From assembly GCA_905200905.1 (NCBI GenBank), contig CAJKMA010000003.1, positions 1-64,000 of the forward strand: 64,000 bases of DNA, in the 5' to 3' direction. Positions 13,973-22,486 of this stretch are shown here, in pieces. The notes under the pieces were generated by a model. The model was not told the origin of the DNA. It worked only from the letters and a program-made list of their open reading frames with translations, and did not search any database. The stretch's first letter is position 1. Each line of letters starts with the position of its first letter. The stretch comes from an uncultured Bacillota bacterium. Its GTDB lineage: Bacteria; Bacillota; Clostridia; Lachnospirales; Lachnospiraceae. Made by a program: the position numbers and the translations under genes.

Positions 13973-15898
13973 ATGAAATTAACTGAAAAACTTACAATCC
14001 GTAACACAACATTCAAAAACCGTGTCATGTTTCCGCCTCTTACTACTGGATATGAAGACAGAAATGGCACTATCACAGACCAGGATATGGATTTTTATAC
14101 CCGTCTGGCAAAAGGCGGTGTGGGATATATTGTAATTGGTGATGTGGCACCAGTGAATAATTTTACACCAACACCAAGATTATTTCAGGATTCTCAGATT
14201 GAGTCTTTTAAAAAGCTGGCGGACAGTGTTCATGAGTATGGAGCAAAACTTGGAATCCAGATTTTCCATCCGGAATACGATTGCGAGACCATGATGCGTC
14301 TTTTTGCAGAAGGAAAGATGGAAGAGGTGCGTGCAAAACTTCATCATGATATGATGCATTTTGTGGATGAAGTAAGTGAAGAGACACTGCTTTCTATTAT
14401 TGATAAAATGTGTGCCTGTGCAGTCCGTGCACAGAAAGCAGGTGTGGATGTGATCCAGATTCATGGTGACCGTCTGGTAGGAGCACTTTGCAGCACAAAA
14501 ATGAACCACAGAACAGATAAATTTGGAGGAAGTCTGGAAAACAGGACACGTTTTGCACTTCTTCTTGTGGAGGCTTTAAGAAAAGCAGTTCCTGATATGA
14601 TCCTTGATTACAAATTTTCTGTTGTAACACCTGAGAGAGGAAAAGGCGGAATCGATGAGGCAGATGCACCTGTTTTCGCACAGATGCTGGAAAAAGCTGG
14701 TGTGGATATGCTTCATGTGGCACAGGCAAATCATACAGGAAATATGGCAGATACCATCCCTCCAATGGGAGTACAGCCTTATGGATTTTTTGCGGAAATT
14801 TCAGGCAAGGTAAAGGAAGCTGTATCTATTCCGGTCAGCACTGTAGGACGTATTATCACTCCAGAGATGGCAGAGCAGATTCTTGCTTCTGGTAAAGCGG
14901 ATATGGTAGGAATCGGCCGTGGTCTTCTTGCTGATGCAGATTGGGCAAATAAAGCTGCAAACCATGACTTCTGTGATATTCGTCTTTGCATTTCCTGTAA
15001 TAAAGGATGTACGGATAAGATTCAGCACCGTGAATTTTTATCTTGCGTGCTGAATGCAGAAAATGGATATGAAGGAACGAGAAAAATCCTTCCTGCTGAA
15101 ACACCGAAGCATCTGGTGATTATAGGAGGAGGAGCAGCGGGCATGGAAGCAGCCCGTGTGGCAGCCGAAAAAGGTCACCGTGTGACTTTGTTTGAACAGA
15201 ACACCAGACTTGGCGGTCAATTAGAACTGGCCTGTGTGCCTCCACGCAAAGAAGAAATGCGTCGCTTTACAGAATACCTGTCCCACTGCATGAAACAGGA
15301 TGCCATTACCCTGCGTCTTGGGGAAAAGGCAACACCGGAAAAGATTCTTGCATTAAACCCAGATCATGTCATCATTGCAGTTGGTGCACATAGCTTCCAT
15401 TTCCCAATCAAAGGAATTGATCAGGCTTGTGTCTGTGATGCATGGGATGTTCTTAGAGGAACCACACAGGTTTATGGAAAAGCAGCTGTTATCGGAGGCG
15501 GTATGGTAGGCTGTGAAACAGCAGAATATCTGGCTGAAAAAGGATGCCAGGTATCTGTGATTGAAATGATGGATAAGATTGCAGCAGGAGAAAGCGAAAC
15601 CATCCTTCCTACCTTAAAAGAAAATTATAAAAAATATGGTGTTGCTGAATATCCTTCTCACAAAGTAGAAGAAATTCAGATGGGAAAAGTGATCTGCCGC
15701 AACAAAGCCGAGGAAGAGGTTATCATTGACTGCGATTTCGTTGTTCTTGCCATGGGAGCAAAACCAGTGATCTTCGATACCACATTTTTAGAAGAAGCAA
15801 AGATTCCTTTTGCAAAAATCGGAGATTGCGGGGAGAGGGCAGCAGACATTGCAAATGCAGTGAGAACCGCCTATGACACCGTGAATGCAATCTCATAA
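13973..15898 (+). CDS. bilR: Old yellow enzyme / 4Fe-4S reductase with HGDR motif, candidate bilirubin reductase
   Basis: A 641-residue enzyme built like 2,4-dienoyl-CoA reductase and BaiCD: an FMN TIM barrel (1 to about 335), a 4Fe-4S cluster at Cys339, Cys342, Cys346 and Cys358, then FAD and NAD(P)H domains with IIGGGAAG (383-390) and a second GGGMVG. Most relatives have HGAHGYL at the catalytic loop; here residues 164-167 are HGDR. I recall HGDR at exactly this place, with Asp166 and Arg167, as the signature of BilR, which reduces bilirubin to urobilinogen in gut Clostridia. The gene closes an operon with a hexuronide-type symporter and an esterase, and a terminator follows. Other ene-reductase substrates (steroids, hydroxycinnamates) remain possible. 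Confidence 0.7.
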   Translation: MKLTEKLTIRNTTFKNRVMFPPLTTGYEDRNGTITDQDMDFYTRLAKGGVGYIVIGDVAPVNNFTPTPRLFQDSQIESFKKLADSVHEYGAKLGIQIFHPEYDCETMMRLFAEGKMEEVRAKLHHDMMHFVDEVSEETLLSIIDKMCACAVRAQKAGVDVIQIHGDRLVGALCSTKMNHRTDKFGGSLENRTRFALLLVEALRKAVPDMILDYKFSVVTPERGKGGIDEADAPVFAQMLEKAGVDMLHVAQANHTGNMADTIPPMGVQPYGFFAEISGKVKEAVSIPVSTVGRIITPEMAEQILASGKADMVGIGRGLLADADWANKAANHDFCDIRLCISCNKGCTDKIQHREFLSCVLNAENGYEGTRKILPAETPKHLVIIGGGAAGMEAARVAAEKGHRVTLFEQNTRLGGQLELACVPPRKEEMRRFTEYLSHCMKQDAITLRLGEKATPEKILALNPDHVIIAVGAHSFHFPIKGIDQACVCDAWDVLRGTTQVYGKAAVIGGGMVGCETAEYLAEKGCQVSVIEMMDKIAAGESETILPTLKENYKKYGVAEYPSHKVEEIQMGKVICRNKAEEEVIIDCDFVVLAMGAKPVIFDTTFLEEAKIPFAKIGDCGERAADIANAVRTAYDTVNAIS

Positions 15899-15932
15899 AG
15901 GTAGAAAATAAGATCTCATAAAGAAAACTCGA

Positions 15933-15983
15933 AAAGCACTCTGGCTATGCATAGTATGCAATAGTAGCCGGGGTGCTTTTTCC
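15933..15983 (+). terminator. Terminator of the symporter-esterase-reductase operon
   Basis: AAAGCACTCTGGCTA pairs with TAGCCGGGGTGCTTT (two G-U pairs) around a 17-nt loop and runs into five T. It lies 35 bp after the reductase stop. Confidence 0.85.
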
Positions 15984-16096
15984 ATAGATAGGTTCTTGTT
16001 CAATATGTGTATATATATTATACTTTTATCAAAGTGAAAAGAGACATTGAGTAGTATCAGGAAAAAAATAAATGAGAAAGGGATTAGGGATTGAAT

Positions 16097-16477
16097 ATGA
16101 AAAATTTAGTATTACATGATGTGAGCCAGGACAGTGCATACCGTTATACGGGGATTACAACCTTTGAAAATCTTGCAGAAGTGACAAGAGATTATCCATT
16201 TGAAGAAGATGTGATGGAAAAAGCTGCGATTCATAAACAAACCATGATGAGCCAGCAGAACGGAATTTCATCTTTCGTATTGACTCTCCGTATTTCGCCA
16301 AATGCAGAGATTCTGGAAGATGGAGAGAGCCTGCACTTTACTTTTGACGAATTTGAAATCAGAGACGGAAGAAGTAAATGTGCGGCAGTTTCCATGTTAG
16401 ATCCAGAGTATCTAGAGGATAACTGGGTGAGAGTGCAGGTATTTGTGCTGGATCAGGAAAAGATGAACAGGTTGTAA
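16097..16477 (+). CDS. Unknown 126-residue protein
   Basis: A soluble acidic protein beginning MKNLVLHDVSQDSAYRYTG, with no signal peptide, membrane segment or motif that I can name. The frame opens with a TTG at 16091; the ATG at 16097 is preferred, with GGGATTAGGGA upstream. The C-terminal part reads as a beta-rich domain (LHFTFDEFEIRDGRSKCAAVSM). It is followed after 18 bp by the MNT/HEPN pair, so it may be part of that transcription unit. I give no function. Confidence 0.65.
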   Translation: MKNLVLHDVSQDSAYRYTGITTFENLAEVTRDYPFEEDVMEKAAIHKQTMMSQQNGISSFVLTLRISPNAEILEDGESLHFTFDEFEIRDGRSKCAAVSMLDPEYLEDNWVRVQVFVLDQEKMNRL

Positions 16478-16495
16478 AATAAGGGGGATAATTTC

Positions 16496-16699
16496 ATGAA
16501 TGTTATGCCCATTCCTGAATTGATTGCCAGAGTTACAAAAATATGCAAGGAAAACGGGGTAAAGAAATTGTACTTGTTTGACCCTTTTGCCACAGGAACG
16601 GCAACTCCAGAGAGTGATATAGATATTTTTGATTATGACAACATTCGCAATGAGTTTTTATTAGAGGATATTGAGAAATATGGAAAGCAAATCTATTAA
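16496..16699 (+). CDS. Shortened MNT-type nucleotidyltransferase (antitoxin-like), probably inactive
   Basis: A 67-residue remnant of a minimal nucleotidyltransferase. The family motif is GSFATG-x-SDID; here it reads LFDPFATGTATPESDIDIF, so the Gly-Ser that holds the nucleotide is replaced by Asp-Pro while the SDID aspartates remain. The protein is also about 30 residues shorter than usual, with the central part apparently deleted before EDIEKYGKQIY. In intact MNT/HEPN pairs the MNT partner AMPylates and silences the HEPN RNase. It overlaps the HEPN gene by 20 bp. Loss of catalysis is inferred from the missing residues. Confidence 0.7.
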   Translation: MNVMPIPELIARVTKICKENGVKKLYLFDPFATGTATPESDIDIFDYDNIRNEFLLEDIEKYGKQIY

Positions 16700-17081
16700 T
16701 AGATATCATACTTTTTGCAGAAGTCTGAAAAAATTGGAGAAAAGCAGAACTGCAGATGTGGAGAAGGATTTTGTCCCAGAAGGAACCGTTCTGAATTTTA
16801 GCCTTACCTTTGATATATCCTGGAAAGTTATGAAAGATATTCTTGTGAAAGAGATGGGAATCCTTGATTTTGCTATCGGTTCCCCAAGAGAAACACTGCA
16901 GCAAGCTTTCCAGAACAAAATCATCGAAGATGACAGGTGGATTCAGATGCTGAAAACAAGAAATCAGTTGGCACATGATTATGACGGAATCTTTGCAAAA
17001 GAGAAATTCCAGGAGATTATAGAATGTTATTATCCCCTGTTTGAACAATTAAAGGAGAAAGTGCAGAAATATTATAAATAG
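16680..17081 (+). CDS. HEPN-family protein (HI0074-like nucleotidyltransferase partner)
   Basis: A 133-residue all-helical protein of the HI0074/HEPN type (nucleotidyltransferase substrate-binding family). The C-terminal third carries RNQLAHDY, the R-x4-H motif of HEPN RNases, and DISWKVMKD is typical of the first helices. The start at 16680 lies inside the end of the MNT gene. In active systems this is the toxin component. Here the partner looks decayed, so this protein may have lost toxicity, be neutralised by binding only, or serve another role. Confidence 0.8.
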   Translation: MESKSINRYHTFCRSLKKLEKSRTADVEKDFVPEGTVLNFSLTFDISWKVMKDILVKEMGILDFAIGSPRETLQQAFQNKIIEDDRWIQMLKTRNQLAHDYDGIFAKEKFQEIIECYYPLFEQLKEKVQKYYK

Positions 17082-17110
17082 AGTTTTGGAATTATGGAGG
17101 GCAACAGAAA

Positions 17111-17608
17111 ATGAAAATATCAATTCTTTATGTGAGTCAGAGCGGGAATACAGAGTGTGCGGCAGAATATATTGCAGACGGAATCATGGCGAGTTTTCCA
17201 TTCATTGAGGTGAAGTTAATGTCCATTCGGGATCAGGAGGTCGACCTTGATTTTTTACAACAAAGTGAAGCGGTGATTTTTGGTGCACCTGTGTATTGTG
17301 CAGGAATAAGCTGGGAATTGAAGCAATGGTTTGATTCTCATGTGCGGCTGGATTTAAGCGGAAAAATCGGTGCTGCCTTTGTAACTGCACAGTCGCCCAT
17401 AGGAGGAGTAGATACTGCGATTATGGATATTGTGAGAAATATGCTGTTGAAGAGAATGCTGGTATTTTCAGGGGCAGGAGAAAAAACAGAAAACAGATTT
17501 CAGCTGGGAGCCATAGGCATTGCAAAAACTCTAGAGCAGGATGCTTCACAATTGGAATTGTTTGGCGAGCACGTTGCCAAGATGGCGGTGCGAATGGCGG
17601 TCAGATAA
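17111..17608 (+). CDS. Flavodoxin / NAD(P)H-dependent FMN reductase-like protein
   Basis: A 165-residue flavodoxin-fold protein with the FMN phosphate loop SQSGNTECAAEYIADGI (about 9-25), a GAPVYCAGIS loop near 58-67 and AQSPIGGVDTA near 93-103, as in WrbA-like proteins. It would carry electrons through bound FMN. A flavodoxin-like partner (BilS) is, as I recall, found beside bilR in some Clostridia; here the nearest candidate lies 1.2 kb past the reductase, beyond a terminator and three genes, so a link is uncertain. It starts 30 bp after the HEPN gene. Confidence 0.8.
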   Translation: MKISILYVSQSGNTECAAEYIADGIMASFPFIEVKLMSIRDQEVDLDFLQQSEAVIFGAPVYCAGISWELKQWFDSHVRLDLSGKIGAAFVTAQSPIGGVDTAIMDIVRNMLLKRMLVFSGAGEKTENRFQLGAIGIAKTLEQDASQLELFGEHVAKMAVRMAVR

Positions 17609-17622
17609 AAATAACAAAAAAA

Positions 17623-17665
17623 TTAGCACTCACCTCTTGACAGTGCTAATAATAAGTGTTATATT
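17623..17665 (+). promoter_or_regulatory. CIRCE operator (17623-17649) over the clpB promoter
   Basis: TTAGCACTC, nine bases, CAGTGCTAA: this is the CIRCE element bound by the heat-shock repressor HrcA, with one base differing from the usual GAGTGCTAA arm. A sigma-A promoter overlaps it: -35 TTGACA at 17637-17642 (inside CIRCE) and -10 TATATT at 17660-17665, spaced by 17 bp. HrcA binding would cover the -35. Confidence 0.92.
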
Positions 17666-17738
17666 TGCCCTAGAACAAGAGAAAAAGCACACCCGAACAA
17701 TTTTATCGGGATTAGAATAACCAAAATGGAGGGATACT

Positions 17739-20339
17739 ATGAACATCAGTAAATTTACTCAGAAGTCACTGCAGGCCGTCCAGGATTTGGAAAAAACAGC
17801 ATATGAGTTTGGCAATCAGGAGGTGGAGCAGGAGCATCTGCTTTATAACCTGTTAAAACAGGAGGACAGCCTGATTTTAAAGCTCATTGAAAAAATGGAA
17901 ATCCAAAAAGAACATTTCATGGGCAATGTGGAGCAGGCATTAAATGCCAGAACCAAGGTGTCCGGAGGACAGCCATATATTGGACAATACTTAAACAAAG
18001 CACTAGTAAGTGCTGAGGATGAAGCCAGAGTTATGGGGGATGAATACGTCTCAGTCGAGCATTTATTCCTGTCACTTTTAGCAAATCCAAGCCCGTCTAT
18101 GAAGAAAATCTGGCAGGAGTATGGCATTACAAAAGAGCGTTTTCTCCAGGCACTTAGCACGGTCAGAGGCAACCAGAGAGTCACCACGGACAATCCGGAA
18201 GTGACCTATGATACCTTAAATAAATATGGTCAGGATTTGGTGGAAAAGGCCAGAGAACAGAAGCTGGATCCGGTCATTGGAAGAGACGGAGAAATCAGGA
18301 ATGTCATCCGGATTCTTTCCAGAAAGACCAAAAATAATCCGGTTCTCATTGGTGAACCAGGTGTAGGTAAAACAGCAGCCGTAGAGGGTCTGGCTCAGCG
18401 TATTGTACAGGGTGATGTGCCGGAAGGACTAAAGGATAAGAAGATTTTTGCCCTGGATATGGGAGCTTTGGTGGCTGGTGCCAAATACAGAGGTGAATTT
18501 GAGGAACGTCTGAAAGCTGTTCTGGAAGAAGTAAGAAAAAGCGAAGGACAGATTATTCTTTTCATCGATGAACTGCATTTGATTGTAGGTGCAGGTAAGA
18601 CAGACGGTGCCATGGATGCCGGAAATATGTTAAAGCCTATGCTTGCAAGAGGAGAGCTGCACTGTATCGGTGCAACCACCTTGGATGAATACAGAAAGTA
18701 CATTGAAAAGGATGCTGCCCTGGAGCGTAGATTCCAGCCGGTTCTGGTAGATGAGCCTACCGTAGAAGATACCATTTCTATTTTAAGAGGATTAAAAGAA
18801 CGCTATGAAGTATTCCATGGTGTTAAGATTACAGACAGTGCCCTGGTAGCAGCAGCGACCTTGTCTGACCGTTATATTTCCGACCGTTTTCTGCCAGATA
18901 AGGCCATTGACCTGGTGGATGAAGCCTGTGCACTGATTAAGACAGAGCTGGACTCCATGCCTACAGAGCTGGATGAAATGCGTAGAAAAATCATGCAGAT
19001 GGAGATTGAGGAGGCGGCTTTAAAGAAAGAAAATGACCGTTTAAGCCAGGACAGACTCATTGATTTACAGAAGGAAATGGCAGAACTTCGCGATGAATTT
19101 AACACCCAGAAAGCACAGTGGGATAATGAAAAAAATTCCGTAGAACGTCTTCAGAAACTGAGAGAACAGATAGAAGATATGAATAACCGCATCCAGAAGG
19201 CACAGAGAGAGTATGACCTGAATGAAGCTGCAAAACTTCAGTATGGAGAGCTTCCATTGCTTCAGAAACAACTGGCAGCAGAGGAAGAAAAAGTGAAAAA
19301 TCAGGATTTATCTCTGGTGCATGAGAGTGTGACAGATGAAGAGATTGCCAGAATCATTTCTCGCTGGACCGGTATTCCGGTAGCGAAATTGACGGAAGGT
19401 GAGAGAAGCAAGATTCTGAATCTGGAATCAGAGCTGCACAAACGTGTGATTGGTCAGGATGAAGGTGTGACCAAGGTGACAGATGCCATTATCCGTTCCA
19501 AAGCTGGTATTAAAGACCCTACAAAACCAATCGGTTCTTTCTTGTTCTTGGGTCCAACCGGTGTAGGTAAGACAGAATTAGCCAAGACACTGGCAGCTAC
19601 TTTGTTCGATGATGAACAGAACATGGTGCGTATTGACATGAGTGAATACATGGAGAAATATTCGGTATCCAGACTCATCGGAGCGCCTCCGGGATATGTA
19701 GGATACGAAGAAGGCGGACAGCTTACTGAGGCAGTGCGGAGAAAACCATATTCTGTGGTTCTTTTTGATGAAATTGAAAAAGCCCATCCGGATGTGTTTA
19801 ATGTACTGCTACAGGTACTGGATGATGGCCGCATCACAGACTCTCAGGGACGTACTGTGGACTTTAAAAATACCATTTTGATTATGACGTCAAATATTGG
19901 ATCCACGTATCTGTTAGACGGTATTGAGGAAAACGGTGATATTAAACAGGAAGCAAGAGATCTGGTAGACAGAGATTTGAGAGGACATTTCCGCCCAGAA
20001 TTTCTTAACAGGCTGGATGAGATTATCATGTTTAAGCCGCTGACCAAGGATAATATCGGAGGTATTGTGGAACTGCTTCTGGATGATCTGAACAGAAGAT
20101 TAAAGGATCAGGAGCTTTCCCTGGCATTGACAAAAGCAGCAAAGGATTATATTATAGAAGGCGGTTATGATCCGGTTTACGGTGCCCGCCCACTGAAACG
20201 GTATGTTCAGAAATATGTGGAAACCCTCACTGCAAAATTGATTTTGTCAGGTGATATCAGAGCCAATGACCGGATTGTCATAGATGTTGAAAATGGTGAA
20301 CTGACTGCACATACGGAGGCTGTGCAGGAGGTTCTGTAA
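17739..20339 (+). CDS. clpB: ATP-dependent chaperone ClpB (Hsp100)
   Basis: An 866-residue disaggregase that pulls proteins out of aggregates with DnaK. In order: N-domain with two Clp repeats (1 to about 150), first AAA+ module with Walker A GEPGVGKT near 205 and FIDELH, a coiled-coil M domain (about 400-520, heptad-rich with many Glu/Lys/Leu), second AAA+ module with GPTGVGKTELAK near 605 and LFDEIEKAHPD, and the C-terminal D2-small domain with GARPLKRYVQ. The M domain marks it as ClpB and not ClpC. It is a single gene behind a CIRCE-controlled promoter, which points to HrcA control on heat stress; in many Firmicutes clpB is under CtsR instead. Confidence 0.96.
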   Translation: MNISKFTQKSLQAVQDLEKTAYEFGNQEVEQEHLLYNLLKQEDSLILKLIEKMEIQKEHFMGNVEQALNARTKVSGGQPYIGQYLNKALVSAEDEARVMGDEYVSVEHLFLSLLANPSPSMKKIWQEYGITKERFLQALSTVRGNQRVTTDNPEVTYDTLNKYGQDLVEKAREQKLDPVIGRDGEIRNVIRILSRKTKNNPVLIGEPGVGKTAAVEGLAQRIVQGDVPEGLKDKKIFALDMGALVAGAKYRGEFEERLKAVLEEVRKSEGQIILFIDELHLIVGAGKTDGAMDAGNMLKPMLARGELHCIGATTLDEYRKYIEKDAALERRFQPVLVDEPTVEDTISILRGLKERYEVFHGVKITDSALVAAATLSDRYISDRFLPDKAIDLVDEACALIKTELDSMPTELDEMRRKIMQMEIEEAALKKENDRLSQDRLIDLQKEMAELRDEFNTQKAQWDNEKNSVERLQKLREQIEDMNNRIQKAQREYDLNEAAKLQYGELPLLQKQLAAEEEKVKNQDLSLVHESVTDEEIARIISRWTGIPVAKLTEGERSKILNLESELHKRVIGQDEGVTKVTDAIIRSKAGIKDPTKPIGSFLFLGPTGVGKTELAKTLAATLFDDEQNMVRIDMSEYMEKYSVSRLIGAPPGYVGYEEGGQLTEAVRRKPYSVVLFDEIEKAHPDVFNVLLQVLDDGRITDSQGRTVDFKNTILIMTSNIGSTYLLDGIEENGDIKQEARDLVDRDLRGHFRPEFLNRLDEIIMFKPLTKDNIGGIVELLLDDLNRRLKDQELSLALTKAAKDYIIEGGYDPVYGARPLKRYVQKYVETLTAKLILSGDIRANDRIVIDVENGELTAHTEAVQEVL

Positions 20340-20358
20340 TCAAAAAGGAGTATGGAGA

Positions 20359-20529
20359 ATGCCAAAGGATCCGGTTATGTTATTGAGTTATGTAAACACT
20401 CAGTTGAGAGATTTCTATTCTTCCCTTTCTGCTATGTGCGAGGATAAGCAGTGCAGCGTGGAAGAAATCACTGCGAAGCTGGCAGGAATCGATTATGAGT
20501 ACGATGCCGCCAGAAACCAGTTTGTATAA
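20359..20529 (+). CDS. DUF4250 small protein
   Basis: A 56-residue protein, MPKDPVMLLSYVNTQLRDFY ... IDYEYDAARNQFV, matching the short DUF4250 family common in Clostridia. The N-terminal PKDPVMLLS and the C-terminal DYEYD-x4-QFV are the conserved ends. Function is unknown. It follows clpB by 19 bp with its own AAAGGAG site and is followed by a terminator, so it is likely co-transcribed with clpB and heat-induced. Confidence 0.85.
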   Translation: MPKDPVMLLSYVNTQLRDFYSSLSAMCEDKQCSVEEITAKLAGIDYEYDAARNQFV

Positions 20530-20545
20530 AAAGATATAAAGAGAG

Positions 20546-20592
20546 ACAGCTTTTCCGGCAAGTGTGGGAACTTTCCGGGGAGGCTGTTTTTG
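20546..20592 (+). terminator. Terminator after clpB-DUF4250
   Basis: ACAGCTTTTCCGG (20546-20558) pairs with CCGGGGAGGCTGT (20575-20587) over 13 bp with G-U pairs, followed by TTTTTG. Confidence 0.8.
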
Positions 20593-20695
20593 TTTTGCCA
20601 GAAATCCTATGATGCTTGCAGGAGGCCACAAAATACTGATATAATAGCGTTAGAACTTATTATTCGTTGCACCAGGAAAGGAAACAGACACGGAC

Positions 20696-21364
20696 ATGAA
20701 AAAAATAGCAGTGGTAGAAGATGATAACAGTCTGAGGACTGCTCTGGCAGGTGTCTTAGAAGAAAATGGATACAGCCCATGCCTGATTTTAGATTTTATC
20801 AATGCGGATCAGGAAATTTTAGCAGCACAGGCGGATCTGGTGCTGCTGGATATTATTTTGCCGGGAACCAGCGGACAGGAAATCTTGAGAAATTTAAGGA
20901 AAAATTCCCAGATTCCAGTGATTATGCTTACCAGTAAAACAGGAGAGATGGATGAAATCCTTGCCATGAGTTATGGGGCTGATGACTATGTGACAAAACC
21001 ATATAATCCCACATTGTTACTTCTGAAAATAGAGGCCATTTTCCGCAGAATGACACCGGATCAGACAGATACAGAGCTGGAATACAAGGGAATGCGTGTG
21101 GATCTGCTCCGCAGTACCATGAAGTATAAAGAACAGGAAACGGTGCTTTCCAAAAATGAAATTACGATTTTATACTATCTAATGAAAAATCAGGGGAAAA
21201 TCGTATCCAGGGATGAATTAATGGATTATCTATGGGATTGTAATGATTTTGTAGACGACAATACGCTGACAGTGAATATCAACCGCCTGAGAAAACGGCT
21301 GGAGGAAGCGGGACTTCCGGGTGTGATTGAGACGAGAAGAAGGCAGGGATATCTTTTAGTATGA
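20696..21364 (+). CDS. OmpR/PhoB-type response regulator, BceR-like
   Basis: A 222-residue two-component regulator. Receiver domain: EDD near 8-10, phospho-acceptor Asp in LVLLDIILPGTSG (near 53), Lys in DYVTKPYN. The winged-helix output domain covers about 125-222 (DDNTLTVNINRLRKRLEE ... RRRQGYLL). It is the first gene of a four-gene module with kinase, ABC ATPase and FtsX-type permease, the arrangement of Bce systems that sense and detoxify antimicrobial peptides such as bacitracin or lantibiotics. The kinase gene overlaps by 4 bp (ATGA). Confidence 0.9.
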   Translation: MKKIAVVEDDNSLRTALAGVLEENGYSPCLILDFINADQEILAAQADLVLLDIILPGTSGQEILRNLRKNSQIPVIMLTSKTGEMDEILAMSYGADDYVTKPYNPTLLLLKIEAIFRRMTPDQTDTELEYKGMRVDLLRSTMKYKEQETVLSKNEITILYYLMKNQGKIVSRDELMDYLWDCNDFVDDNTLTVNINRLRKRLEEAGLPGVIETRRRQGYLLV

Positions 21365-22371
21365 GTGGAAAAAAATATCTGAAAGACCACGGGATGGCTC
21401 TGGTCATATGGGGATTAGAGGCGCTGATTCTGGAAAGTATTTTGTGGATGTTTCATGTGAGAATTCCGGTACAGATTTTCGCTTTTTCCGTACAGTTTCT
21501 GGCAATCTTTTTGATTTTTTACTGGGATTTTTCCAGAAAAAAAGAGTTCTATTGTGAGATGGAAGAGAAATTAAATACCCTGGAAGAAAAGTATCTGTTA
21601 ATGGAAATGCTGAGGCAGCCGGAATTTCTGGAAGGAAAATTGTTTTATGAAACTATGGTACAGATGGAGAAGTCCATGAACGATGAAATTTATGGGCAGA
21701 TACGGAAAAATAATGAATTTAAGCAATACATTGAGACCTGGGTGCATGAAATTAAATTGCCCATTGCAAGTATGCGTCTGCTTTTAAAGGATTATCGGGG
21801 CGGTTCTGCAAGAACCTTGAAGGAACAGCTTGCCAGGACAGAGAGTTATGTGGAACAGGTTCTGTATTATTTAAGAAGCCAGGTTCCGGAGAAGGATTAT
21901 GTAATCCAGGAGTATTCTCTTAGAACCGTTACAGACCATGTGATTGGGGAAAATAAGGATAGTTTTATTGGAAATCATGTGAGAATCAGGCAGGAAACAG
22001 AAGACGTTTGTGTGCTTACAGACGAAAAGTGGCTGAGTTTTATGGTAGGACAGATTTTGAACAATGCTGTGAAATACAGGCAGGAGGAGGCTCCCAAGAT
22101 TCATCTGTGGAGTGAGGAAAAACAGGGAATCACATCTCTTCATATAAGGGATAACGGAAGAGGAATCGCACCGGAAGATTTACCCAGAGTATTTGAAAAA
22201 TCCTTTACCGGAAAGAACGGAAGAACCGGACAGGCATCCACAGGAATCGGCCTGTATCTGTGCAAGAAGCTGTCACAGAGACTGGGGCACAGACTGGAAA
22301 TAGAATCAGAAGAGGGATGCTATACAGAAGTGATTCTTTCCTTTGAACAGGATGCACATATGACTTTTTAA
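21361..22371 (+). CDS. Sensor histidine kinase, intramembrane-sensing BceS type
   Basis: A 336-residue kinase with two transmembrane segments close together at the N-terminus (about 12-32 and 37-55) and almost no external loop, as in intramembrane-sensing kinases that listen to a BceAB transporter. The phosphoacceptor is His in WVHEIKLPI (near 129). The ATPase part has NAVKYR (N box), DNGRGIAPEDLPRVFEKSF (G1/F box) and GIGLYLCK (G2). It overlaps the response regulator gene by 4 bp and ends at a 9-bp hairpin. Confidence 0.9.
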   Translation: MSGKKYLKDHGMALVIWGLEALILESILWMFHVRIPVQIFAFSVQFLAIFLIFYWDFSRKKEFYCEMEEKLNTLEEKYLLMEMLRQPEFLEGKLFYETMVQMEKSMNDEIYGQIRKNNEFKQYIETWVHEIKLPIASMRLLLKDYRGGSARTLKEQLARTESYVEQVLYYLRSQVPEKDYVIQEYSLRTVTDHVIGENKDSFIGNHVRIRQETEDVCVLTDEKWLSFMVGQILNNAVKYRQEEAPKIHLWSEEKQGITSLHIRDNGRGIAPEDLPRVFEKSFTGKNGRTGQASTGIGLYLCKKLSQRLGHRLEIESEEGCYTEVILSFEQDAHMTF

Positions 22372-22391
22372 CCTTACAGCAATGTAAGGTT
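22370..22391 (+). promoter_or_regulatory. Perfect inverted repeat between kinase and ABC transporter genes
   Basis: AACCTTACA and TGTAAGGTT form 9-bp perfect arms around GCAA, starting inside the kinase stop codon. The T-tract is poor, so it may be a weak terminator that separates the regulator genes from the transporter genes, or an operator. A TATAAT at about 22435 with no good -35 suggests an activated promoter for the transporter downstream. Confidence 0.5.
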
Positions 22392-22486
22392 ATTTTATGC
22401 AAACTTATGGATAGGGCAAGGTTTCTCTCTTATAATGAACTCAGAAACAAAAAATATTGCAAAGAAAGTGAGGAAATATATCGGTT

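Noticed and set aside
13175..15898. Hydroxycinnamate (chlorogenate) esterase plus enoate reductase pathway
   Set aside because: Kept only as the alternative: the esterase would fit, but HGDR in the reductase and the hexuronide-type symporter favour the bilirubin hypothesis.
13973..15898. Bile-acid BaiCD/BaiH assignment for the reductase
   Set aside because: No other bai genes are nearby and the catalytic loop differs from the BaiCD-type form.
16496..17081. Fully active MNT/HEPN toxin-antitoxin system
   Set aside because: The MNT gene lacks the Gly-Ser nucleotide-binding motif and part of the fold, so activity cannot be assumed.
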